Assembly: GCF_013368755.1 (NCBI RefSeq)
Contig: NC_049566.1
Span: forward strand, 1,922,001-1,986,000
Source: Talaromyces rugulosus
Lineage: Eukaryota > Ascomycota > Eurotiomycetes > Eurotiales > Trichocomaceae
Direction: 5' to 3'
DNA length: 64,000 bases
Part shown: piece by piece, positions 22,228 to 31,492 of the stretch
Position numbering within the stretch: the stretch's first letter is position 1
Layout of the letters: the number at the start of each line of letters is the position of its first letter
Made by a program: the position numbers and the translations under genes
The notes under the pieces: generated by a model
What the model saw: only the letters and a program-made list of their open reading frames with translations
Told to the model about the DNA's origin: nothing
The model's database searches: none

Positions 22228-22232
22228 TTCAG
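22228..22232 (+). repeat. Target-site duplication, right copy (TTCAG)
   Basis: Matches the five bases to the left of the element. Confidence 0.9.
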
Positions 22233-23196
22233 AATAAATCTACTTCTCGGGATATGGTCTCAAGCTTATACGCATCTACCTCATTTGTGATCTATCAGCT
22301 CAACCCCCGGGGAATCTGCAGGCATATCTGTTCTGGCTTTCCCGAGCCTGGCACTTTACAATTTTACAAGTATAAAAAGTAATCACTTTATTTATAATCT
22401 ATTAATGTAAATTATAAAGAACTTATAGATATCTTAAAAAGCCAGAATAGATTTCAAGCATCAATGCATCTCCTACGTACAAGCACCACTATAACAGTTT
22501 GAACCGGAACAATAAGCGGTGCAATATCCACTTACAGAGCAACAATCTCCGAACAAGGACCCCAGACATGTCATGTTGCCTGCAAAACTAGGATCACCAT
22601 TATACCCTAATGTCAAACAGACGCTTGAGAGCAGTTTGGCGGGCTGCAATAATCATTCGTACTTTCACAATAGCCACTTGTTGAATACCAGCTACCGAAC
22701 TATGTTCCTGTCCAAGTTTTATAAGAATTACAACTCCCTGGCCCTTTCCTGCGATAATGTCGTTGAAAGTCATCCTATCAGATGCATCTATTATTGGTTT
22801 CATAACAGAACCCTTACTAAAAAAGGGTCACACCATTTTTGACCTAATGGAAAATGTCTGTCATATTATTGCTGGTCGGAGGCAAAAAATAGCACCCGAG
22901 TTAGCATAAAGGATCGACGATCGACAGGGCTATTTTTCTCTCCTCCAATGATCGCGTCCACAACATTGAAGAGAGCTATGAGGTTCAGCCTTGTATTATG
23001 AGGTGATTAAGGCTAAATTTTGTGCGTAAATACAGCCACTAAGAGTGGCAGATACAATCTTGTGCGATGTTACTCTATATATAAATAGACTTTAAACGGC
23101 GATCGATCTTGGGGTTATCATTGGGACGTCTACATAAATAATGCTGAGCACATTCCTCCAAATTAAGCGTTGAAAACACATTGAAATCTAATCAAA
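22233..23196. other. Intergenic region right of the retrotransposon
   Basis: No intact gene. It holds a possible ATPase relic (22600-22803) and AT-rich DNA. The last 200 bp are the likely promoter of the small secreted protein, with a TATATAAATAG box near 23077. Confidence 0.5.
22600..22803 (-). pseudogene. Possible relic of an AAA-type ATPase
   Basis: A 67-codon minus-strand frame contains DRMTFNDIIAGKGQGVVIL, which resembles the stretch just before the Walker A loop in a fungal AAA ATPase family. The P-loop itself is not present in frame; a GGA-C-AGGAACA string follows, suggesting decay. No further ATPase motif was found on either side. The assignment is weak. Confidence 0.3.
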
Positions 23197-23809
23197 ATGA
23201 AAAGCACTGTTCTATCGCTGTTGGCCCTGACTGCCACTTGTGCCACTGCTGGTAAGTTTTTTTCTTTTCTTTTCTTTTCTTTTCTTTTTTGCCTATTTAA
23301 ATAACTAAGTCTTGCCAGTCCCAGCTACGCGCCATGCCTCCTCCATCTTCACTGTTGCCATGTCGTCCAACGACACCCGCCTCAACAACCTAATCTTGCT
23401 CGATGGGAATCCTGCGCCGGAGGTCAATGAGGAGGGGGACTTTGAACCCAAATACAGTCAAAATGCCTTCTTCAATCCCTTCCAGATTGAGGCCGGATCC
23501 GGCCATCTCACCACGAACTCCACATTAGATGGAGCGCTGCGTGCGGCCTATGTTTACAACGCCAACCTCACCGGTAGAGTGTATTTCAATGACGTGAACG
23601 ATGTTTATCGCAGGGACTCTGGTTCGGCTTATTATCCAACATTCACTCTTACCCCCGACGGCTTCTTGAAACCGGATGCGTCTTTGACTTGGGCCTTCTG
23701 CCCTTATCCCGGTAGTGGTGATGATCCCGTAATAGGAAGCGTTTACCTCGGAAAGCCTCCTGGATGTACAGTTCTTCGGGGATTAAAGACTGCTTCGTAT
23801 GAAGAATAG
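23197..23809 (+). CDS. Small secreted protein of unknown function
   Basis: Exons 23197-23251 and 23319-23809 give 181 residues. The first exon encodes almost exactly a signal peptide (MKSTVLSLLALTATCATA); the intron contains a CTTTT-type pyrimidine repeat. The mature part has no long hydrophobic segment, a likely N-glycosylation site (NSTL), a Tyr/Asp-rich centre and two Cys near the C-terminus (FCPYPGSG and PPGCTVL) that could form one disulphide. I do not recognise a domain. The size and export signal fit the many small secreted proteins of filamentous ascomycetes. Confidence 0.75.
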
Positions 23810-24353
23810 AGCTGCGTTGGCTTTTCCTTTGCTCTACAGAAACAGTATCGATTTAATCTCTTAGCATCGATACTATTTCTCGATACTATTTCAGATGTAA
23901 ATAGAACCCGCTATTATAGGGTCCAGATATCAATAGATAGAATTGAATTAGTTATTAATAAAGATAGATATAATAAATATCTAGAATATTAGAAAAAACT
24001 TTCTGTCAATTGCGATAATCTCGTAATTTAACATTTAAATACCACGCTCAAGTTTCAAGAAGCCATTGAACCTGTTAGAAATGAACAGATAGCAAATTAT
24101 TGTATCTATAAATGCTCACATCAACTGATATCCGTCAATTTGACTTTCGAGTTACAATTGATACTACATGTATATATGGATATACCTTTAAGGGAAAATG
24201 TAAACAGACAAACTTTAAAGTGGTTTTCCTAGAGAGGTCCCATTTTTTGCCCAAGTTTAAATTATTATATATGGAAGAAGCGAACTCTATCTCTTATATA
24301 CAGATCGAATTTTGTACAACTTGCTAGATTTTGACAAACCCAATAATAGGCAC
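23810..24353. other. AT-rich intergenic region
   Basis: Convergent 3' flanks of the secreted-protein and flavoprotein genes. AT-rich, with a GATACTATTTC duplication near 23870-23895. No gene seen. Confidence 0.5.
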
Positions 24354-26245
24354 CTAATAGGTATTCGTGTCGTAACAGTAGTAGTCACTACCATGTCCAG
24401 GGTTAGCATGCAATTCGCTCAGAAGAAGTGAAATTGTCAGATAAACTACGAAGAAAAAACTTACTCAGATGGTCCCTCCCAACCAACACATTTCCAGCAG
24501 TCGAAGAAATGCGTAGGATCATATTTTTTCTTCGCCTCAAGCAATCCTACATAATTCGTTCCAAAAAAGGTCTCTTGCCATTCCGGTTCCAAGTAGTGGC
24601 CCTCATTCACATAGCATCCTCCACCAGGCGTCAAATCTTTCAGTGGCTCGATAGTATCCAACCACGATTCGACCAACGCTGTCTCATTTGCGACGGGGAG
24701 GTTTTCAGTCCATCCACTGGTCATGATAGTATGCCACAGAGCCGAGCGCCAGGCTGGATTGACACTTGTCTCGGCGCCATTTTGGTGGTTCACAGGCGTG
24801 GTCATGATGATTTGCACTAGGGTTGTAGGACCGGGTATCACGCTTTCGCCGATGCGAAGTCCTTGGACGACGGCGTCCACCAAGTCGGTTACCGAGTGGT
24901 TGGTTTCAAATAATGACTCTGGTACAAGTCGACTTGCAAGAATTTCGTACATCCCGCCCGGTGATAGCTTGCTGGCGATTCCATTGGTAAGCTGTAGGTA
25001 GTCGGTATATGTGTCATAGGTGGTATAGTTGCTCTCGCCGACAGTGATCTCTGTGTGACTCGTCACAAAGGAGGCAAATTCACTGGTTAGGTCCTCCAAA
25101 GCTGTCACGTTGTTCGAAGGTAGAACAAAGTAAAGGGCAACTTCGTTTGGCCAGTAGTAAGCATGCCCTGAGACGTTATTGTGAGACCAAACGGGTTGGT
25201 AAGTTGCGTGCTTTGTGAGAATCTGTTCCAACACAGGCCAGTTGGTAGATTCGTTGCCCTGTGTCTTGAATTCGGCCAGGAATGAGTATACATTGATCTT
25301 TACCGCCGTATGGAGTTGGAAGCGGTAGTTTATTAAAACAGCAAAAGCACCTCCGCCACCACCTCGCATAGCCCAGAAGAGTTCGGGGTCGTTGCATTGA
25401 TTGATTGTTCGGAATTTGCCGTCTGCAGTCACGACATCAAACTCGACCGCATTATCGGCCATCAGACCATATGAAGGACCAAAGACACCGTGGCCGCCTC
25501 CTTGACCAAAACCGCCAGCCAGGCCAACCGATCCTTCATTGCCACCAGTCACATCCATGTTGAACTTTTGGAAATAGGTATATATGTCCGCCGCCTGAGC
25601 ACCGGCTCCAATCTCTCCGATGTTTTTCCCGTTCGAGGAAGGGCAATTGGATGCAGTGAAGTCTTCGTGGTACTTCATAGTTTTCATGTGGTGGGTCCAA
25701 ATTGCAAGGGTATTGGGGCTAGTAGAGCGCCCAAAGTAGTCGTGTCCTGTGTTCTTAATGCTGACTCGGAGATTATGCGCCTGGGCGAATTTCACGGCGG
25801 TGGCGACGTGACTGGCTTCATGAGCATCGACATACAATGGCGCCAGTCGGCCAAGGTAACACTCATTGGAAAGGACCTGAGACGGGTTCGAAGAATTGAG
25901 GGCACAGGTGTTGGACAGACATGATTCCCAGTTCAGTCCTGATGCTGCGCCGTATACAGTTGTTCGCGGTTGGTTTTCTGTGTAGCTTTCGGCAACGACG
26001 GCACAGGATGAAGGGTCATAATGCGGAGAGCTGTAATAGCAGCTTGCTGCAAAGGGAACTGTGCGGTATAGGTTTCCAGATAGACTGCTGTTGAGGCTCT
26101 CCCATTCTTTGTTGGACGGCCAACAGAGCTGTCCAGGGCTACAGTTGTAGCCTGAACTAGATGTTGCTGATGTTGTGGCGACGAGGCCAAGGGCGATCCA
26201 TGCAGACGCGCCTTTTGCCAGGGAGACACATGATATTTGTACCAT
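24354..26245 (-). CDS. Secreted FAD-linked oxidase (berberine-bridge/6-HDNO-like), mono-covalent type
   Basis: Exons 26245-24465 and 24387-24354 give 604 residues. A signal peptide (about 1-27) precedes a PCMH/FAD-binding domain with IKNTGHDYFGRS, where H168 is the expected FAD 8-alpha-histidyl site, and GLAGGFGQGGGHG. The position where bicovalent members carry Cys reads VTGGNEGSVG, so only one flavin bond is expected. The BBE segment is at the C-terminus (YDPTHFFDCWKCVGW). The second exon adds DDYYCYDTNTY after a GTAAGT intron; stopping at the first TAA (24463) would drop it. Many N-glycosylation sites support secretion. Family members oxidise alcohols, sugars or alkaloid-like substrates with O2. 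Confidence 0.88.
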
Positions 26246-27228
26246 GGTTGAAAATTTGGGTGTACCCAGGTATGTGTCCGTAGGTAGGAAAGGGATATTT
26301 GAAATTTCACGAGTTACTTGGCGTCGGCTTCAAGCATTATTTATACCCAGACTGTCTTGAGCTGAAGCTGTTGGTTATCCACTGTTGACGTAAAGGACAG
26401 CAACTGGGTTTCCTTTAATGACTAGTGGGAAACTATCATATTCAGCTAATTTATATTTCATAAATAGTAACCAACTTAGCATACATAACAGACTAATTAG
26501 CATCGTGTACAATATCACGCCAGAATAGTTCCAGGCCCATAGAGCTAGTCCTAAACAGGTAACTCTGATGTTCGGCCAATCAGCGCATGAACAAAACCAA
26601 CAACACCGTTGTCTATCATATTAAAAAGAAAGGAAAAAGAAAAGGGTAGTAACATAATTGTGGAAACTCTATAAAATCTTACATGTGCTCTATTCAAGAC
26701 AGACTACGCGGCAGGTCATCCGAGAAGCAACGGAAATTTTCTTCTCCATTGGGAAGTCTAATTTTGTCATCGGTAACGCTGGAATGAAATAACGTATTAC
26801 CGCTTCAGAAGCCAATATATAAAAGCATAGGACTACATATGTAGCATTTAGATTAGGAATTTTTACAACAACTTCATTGCCATCATCCATAATTAAAATA
26901 AAGGCTTTATTGAATTGGTTTTCAACATATTTAAAGACTCATACACCTATGTTCAAGATATTAGACAGGAAAAATTAAGAAAGACGTGTGTTACTCTGTA
27001 CAAGGCATTATCATCTCAAAAGTGCCATTCATATGAGATTATGAGTATCCTAGCTAGCTTTGAGTGGTAACACGTTAAGCGGCGGCGGCTCGAGGTGGGT
27101 GCGGGGTCGGCAATTTGACTCGATAAATAATCCTTAAAAAGCATTAAAGACTACCACAAATATCCATGCTTCCAAGAATAAATATTCGAAGCAACTCGTA
27201 TCCCACCAGTGCACTCCAGACAATCACC
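26246..27228. other. Divergent intergenic region
   Basis: Between the starts of the flavoprotein (minus) and aldo-keto reductase (plus) genes. Mostly AT-rich; short open frames have no recognisable product. A GGCGGCGGCTCG stretch at about 27082 stands out from the AT-rich background. Confidence 0.5.
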
Positions 27229-28240
27229 ATGAGCATTCCATCGCTGACACTGCGTGATGGCAAGACAATTCCACTGGTATAGAACCCCTCTTGTTATCTT
27301 CAGTATACATATGCATCCAATGTTGACATCAATTGATATATGTAGCTCGCCTTTGGCACCGGCACAACATGGTTCAAAGCTGGCAGCGCCAGCCTCGACA
27401 ACCATCTCGTGCAAACTACCAAAGCCGCCATCCAAAAGGGCTTTTATCATCTAGACTGTGCCGAAATGTACGGCACCGATGAAGAAGTGGGCATTGCAAT
27501 CAAGGAGGCCGGCGTGCCTCGCGAGAAGCTGTTTGTGACCAATAAAGTATCGAATAATATCCATGATATTCGTGGTGCGGTTGAGCAGGGACTGAAGAAA
27601 ATGCAGCTAGATTATTTCGACCTGTGTGTACAGTTTTTCCCATGTTCCAACTTTTTTTTTAATTAACGATTGCACGATTTTCAGATACCTCATTCACAGC
27701 CCACACTTTGCCAAATCAGACGCCGATCTGCAACAGGCCTGGAAGGAAATGGAGCAGATCAAAAAATCCGGCAAAGCGCGCTCCATCGGTGTGAGCAATT
27801 ACCTCCGTCCGCACATCGAAGCCACGCTCAAGACAGCTGTGGAGCCGCCCGTGATAAACCAGCTCGAGTACCATCCATACTTACAGCGCGCCAATGGGTT
27901 TGTGCCGTGGATGCAACAAAACGGCATCCAAGTAGCGTCCTACAAAGGTCTAACTCCGGCCGTTCGCTGTCCACAGGGCCCATTGCACGAACCGCTAGTG
28001 AAAATGGCCAAGGCTCATGGTAGAGATGTATCGGCTGCGGCGATTTTGCTGGCATGGATGATGCAGACGAATATCGTGGCGGTGACGACGACAACCAAAA
28101 CTGAGAGGCTGGATGAGTATGCGCTGGCGTTGGGGGTGACTCTGACGCCGGAGGAGGTTCAGGAGATTTCGGATCTGGGCGCGACGTATCATTTACGGAT
28201 GTCTTGGGTGCAGTTTTACGAGAAGAACGATCGGTCGTAG
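27229..28240 (+). CDS. Aldo-keto reductase
   Basis: Exons 27229-27276, 27346-27623 and 27685-28240 give 293 residues, usual for the superfamily. The catalytic tetrad is visible: Asp and Tyr in LDCAEMYG, Lys in FVTNKVS, His in YLIHSPH. The nucleotide-binding end TTTTKTERLDEY near the C-terminus has the Lys/Arg that binds the NADPH 2'-phosphate in most members. It is a probable cytosolic NADPH-dependent carbonyl reductase; substrate unknown. Splice joins restore DYFDLYLIHSP. It is followed by a telomere-like motif and the MFS transporter gene on the same strand. Confidence 0.9.
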
Positions 28241-28630
28241 TACGCATGTAGTTTTGCTTGTAGCGGTGGTTGAACTTAGGGCTATAGGCTAGGGTTAGGG
28301 TTAGGAAGTAACACAGCACATCAGTACAACATGTAACACGTGCATACAGCAGATTTAATGTTGCCTTCGTCTCTTCATAGTCACCGTCATTTCCATATAA
28401 TTAAATATCCATTAATAATACATAATAGACTCGCGCGGTGGAGATTCCACAGTGGCTGCTATGATTGGCTATTTCGAGTACACAGCCAGCGCGGCCCTGA
28501 TTGGTCACAACGAGTTCACTCATGTGTGATAATAAGTACATATACTCTGCTTTTTTGGGTTGTACCTTTTCCAATTTTTTAAACCAAAATTTACTGCCTT
28601 GCTTGTACTCAACATTCAACTTTTGTCGTA
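28241..28630. other. Intergenic region with a telomere-like motif
   Basis: Contains AGGGTTAGGGTTAGG (28291-28305) shortly after the aldo-keto reductase stop, then AT-rich DNA and a TGTGATAATAAGTACATATA stretch that may hold the transporter core promoter. Confidence 0.5.
28289..28305 (+). repeat. Interstitial telomere-like motif cluster 3
   Basis: CTAGGGTTAGGGTTAGG, nearly three TTAGGG units, far from the cluster at 1.4-1.9 kb but of the same type. Confidence 0.7.
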
Positions 28631-30083
28631 ATGGATGCTTCCCAGCCAGATGAGAAAATGGAATATCATTCTCCTTCCCACAAAACACCATCACAACGTC
28701 TTCCCACTGTCTACCAAGACACGTCTGACACAGAGACCTACACAGAGACCTACCCTGAAGGTGGCCTTGATGCCTGGCTGGTCGTGCTAGGTGCCTGGTG
28801 CGGCCTGGCGGCATCGATAGGAATCTACAACACGGCCGGCGTGCTGGAGGTCATTGTCTCCAAGGTTCTCCTACCAGACGAGTCTCCGTCGAACATTGGC
28901 TGGATCTTCTCCATCTATGCCTTTGTCACTTGGCTCTTTGGCGTGCAGGTTGGGCCGACTTTTGATGCCATGGGACCGCGGGCGTTGCTCATTGCAGGGA
29001 CGATATGCACACTTGTTGGCGTTTTTGCGCTGAGTGTTTGTACAAGTAGGATATTCCTATACTACCTATTTCTTTTTTGGTTGCTGACTACTGCTAAAAA
29101 TAGAATATTACCAGATCTTTCTGTCCTTCTCCATCCTCACTGGCATCGGCTCATCCCTCATTTGTACACCCTCGATGGGCTGCGTGGCTCACTGGTTCCT
29201 AAAACGTCGCGGCCTCGCCAGCGGCGTCGCATTTATCGGAGCCGGGTTTGGCGGCGTCGTTTTCCCGCTGATGATACAAAGCCTTTTGCCCCAAGTAGGC
29301 TGGGGCTGGTCCATCCGGATTTTGGCATTTGTATTGCTCGTTCTGTGCACCATCAGCGTGGCGTTTTGCCGCAGCAGGATACCACCGCGCAAAGGCTCGC
29401 AGACCACCTGGCGAGATACGTTGCCAGATCCTAGAATCTTTATGGATGGAACCGGGGCCATGGCGGTTACAAGTGTGGGAGCTTTGTTGATGGATTTGGC
29501 ATATTTTATACCTATTACATATACGCCAAGTTACTATATTGATCGCCAGGGGTTGTCTCATGACGAGGTTTTGACCGGATCGGCAGCCTTTGCATACCAG
29601 CTTTTGGCTATTCTCAATGCTGCGTCCTGTTTTGGTCGGTATGCGGCGGGGGATTTGGCTGATCGGTTTGGCCGGTACAATACTCTCGTTGTCTCGCTGC
29701 TGCTGTGCATGGTATCGGTACTGTGTTTCTGGCTCGCAGACATCCTCGTACCAACCCTACAAAATGATGCGCTTCTGATTGTCTTTATTTTGGTGTTTGG
29801 TTTCTTCAGCGGTTCGAATGTGAGCCTGACGCCAATATGTCTAGGTCAGTTATGCGAAACGCACGACTATGGCCGGTATTACGCGAGCTGCTATACTGTT
29901 GTGGCTTTTGGAGTGTTGGCGAGTATCCCTATTGCTGGGAGTTTACTCGATGCAGTGGAGGCGACCGGGAGGGAGAGGTATTGGGGAATTGCGCTGTTTG
30001 CTGGTCTGAGTTATGTGGGTGCGTTTCTGTGTTTTGTATGGGTTAGGGTTAGAGTGAAGGGGTGGAATTTGGCAAAATGGTGA
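28631..30083 (+). CDS. MFS monocarboxylate-porter-like transporter
   Basis: Exons 28631-29045 and 29104-30083 give 464 residues. A hydrophilic N-terminus ends in PEGGLDAWLVVLGAWC, the start of TM1 in the fungal monocarboxylate transporter (Mch/MCT) family. Twelve segments follow, with VAHWFLKRRGLASGVAFIGAGFGG (long TM4-5 signature) and GRYAAGDLADRFGRYN in the second half. Yeast relatives include Mch5 (riboflavin uptake), and many fungal members sit in metabolite clusters. The substrate is unknown. The splice join gives CTKYYQIF in phase. Confidence 0.9.
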
Positions 30084-30147
30084 TTCATGTCTATACATAG
30101 GTTGCATTGAGGAATAAAAGTTATCAGGCTATACATATTAATTGATA

Positions 30148-30789
30148 CTAAACCAATTGCTCAATGTTATTGTAAACACTGTCATGTAAAAATTCTTCCG
30201 TGAAGAACCATTCGTCCAGATTGAAGCCACAGTCTATGTTTCCTGTGTCTTCCTCAATCTCGATCGTCGGAATGCTCGTTGCGTCTATATTACTAGTTGG
30301 AAGCTGCACTGCGCTCTTCTTCTCAAACTCCGTTATATACACCCCAATCGTAACCCCCATGGTCTTCTTAAACACACGACAAAGATAACTCGGCGTAACC
30401 CCGACTTCTTGGGCAAGCTGCTTCAAACTCCGCTTCATCGCGAGTTGACCATTATTATAGTTGTTGCCCTTGGCATTCACGCGCAACAGCGCAAGCACCC
30501 TTGAGACAACCTCCTCGCTCTCGCCCACAAACGCCGGGTTGTCCGGTTTGCAGCGTTTACACGCGCGGAACCCGTCGCGGCGGGCTTGGTCGGCAGAGTC
30601 GTAGAAGACGATGTTGGCGCGACGGGCGAGGCGCGCAGAGCAGGTTGGGCGACAGTAGATCTTGGTGGATTTGACGCCGTAGAGAAAAGACGAGTGCGAT
30701 GAGGGGGTGCGGTGGGTGAGAGCGAGCCAGCGAGAGTGCGGGCTTTGGAATTGGGTTTGGGTTTGGGTTTGCATGATTTGAGAGGACAT
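30148..30789 (-). CDS. Ada-type Cys4 metal-binding plus AraC-type HTH protein
   Basis: A single exon of 213 residues. Residues 46, 50, 77 and 80 give C-x3-C-x26-C-x2-C, exactly the spacing of the zinc site of E. coli Ada (Cys38, 42, 69, 72), whose first Cys takes methyl groups from DNA phosphotriesters. Residues about 120-165 form an AraC-type HTH (MKRSLKQLAQEVGVTPSYLCRVFKKTMG). The O6-methylguanine methyltransferase domain of full Ada is absent. The tail is acidic and could activate transcription. The arrangement is bacterial and is known in some fungi, where an alkylation-inducible response has been described. A role as alkylation sensor/activator is inference. No intron supports bacterial ancestry but does not prove it. 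Confidence 0.88.
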   Translation of the reverse strand: MSSQIMQTQTQTQFQSPHSRWLALTHRTPSSHSSFLYGVKSTKIYCRPTCSARLARRANIVFYDSADQARRDGFRACKRCKPDNPAFVGESEEVVSRVLALLRVNAKGNNYNNGQLAMKRSLKQLAQEVGVTPSYLCRVFKKTMGVTIGVYITEFEKKSAVQLPTSNIDATSIPTIEIEEDTGNIDCGFNLDEWFFTEEFLHDSVYNNIEQLV

Positions 30790-31492
30790 GCTTGTGTAGT
30801 TGATCTACATTGTAGATAGTCCGTGTGTAGAAGGTACTGCAGAGGAGTGTTGTAGATGAGAGATGTAGTTGGAGAGAAAGAGGGGAGTAAAAGAAAAGGC
30901 CGATTCGGGGAATGACGTAAGCAGTATACTTTCCCTGAAAACGCGACGAAATCAACATTCCAATCAGACACCGTGGAACTTAGAGTGGAAATTAACCTTA
31001 ACCTCTCAAGACTAATCAGTAATGATATTATTATTCGGTCCTGGTTGTTGATAGTGGTATAGAAGTGCGGCCAATCACATACAAATGTCGGTGCCTCGGC
31101 AGCCAGGCAATATACTAAATATTCTGAAAATATTATTATTTAATAATATTGCTCTCTCGTATTACAACCAGTCTGCCGCGCAATACGAGAGAATGGGTTT
31201 CCCTTGCAGGCTAGGGCGGGCGTCTTCAGCTGCTAGCAACGCGACTACTGCACCGCGGCGGAGAAGGCTGCTTGGTATCATCAGCCTCGTTTGCTTCCTG
31301 CCACCTTCTTCACTTTTTCACTTCTTTGCCCCGTTTTGTGTACTCGCTGTTCAAACAACTATTACTGTTGTTGGTGGTGGTGCTGTACTGAGCTGAGCGA
31401 CCTAGCTGGCCGGGTGTTTGTTTACTCATACTCATCGCCAACAACCCCGCACTTGTCTCGTCGCACAAACCTCAATCCTCAATCCTCACCTC
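30790..31492. promoter_or_regulatory. Divergent promoter region of the Ada-like and annexin genes
   Basis: 703 bp between two start codons facing away from each other. CT-rich DNA (31290-31490) directly precedes the annexin ATG; the Ada-like side has CA-rich leader sequence. Small open frames here are not credible genes. Confidence 0.5.

Noticed and set aside
22519..22842. 107-codon plus-strand open frame right of the retrotransposon
   Set aside because: No domain or signal; it overlaps the weak ATPase-like frame on the other strand.
28631..30083. Classic secondary-metabolite cluster around the aldo-keto reductase and transporter
   Set aside because: No polyketide synthase, peptide synthetase, terpene synthase or P450 is present in the window.
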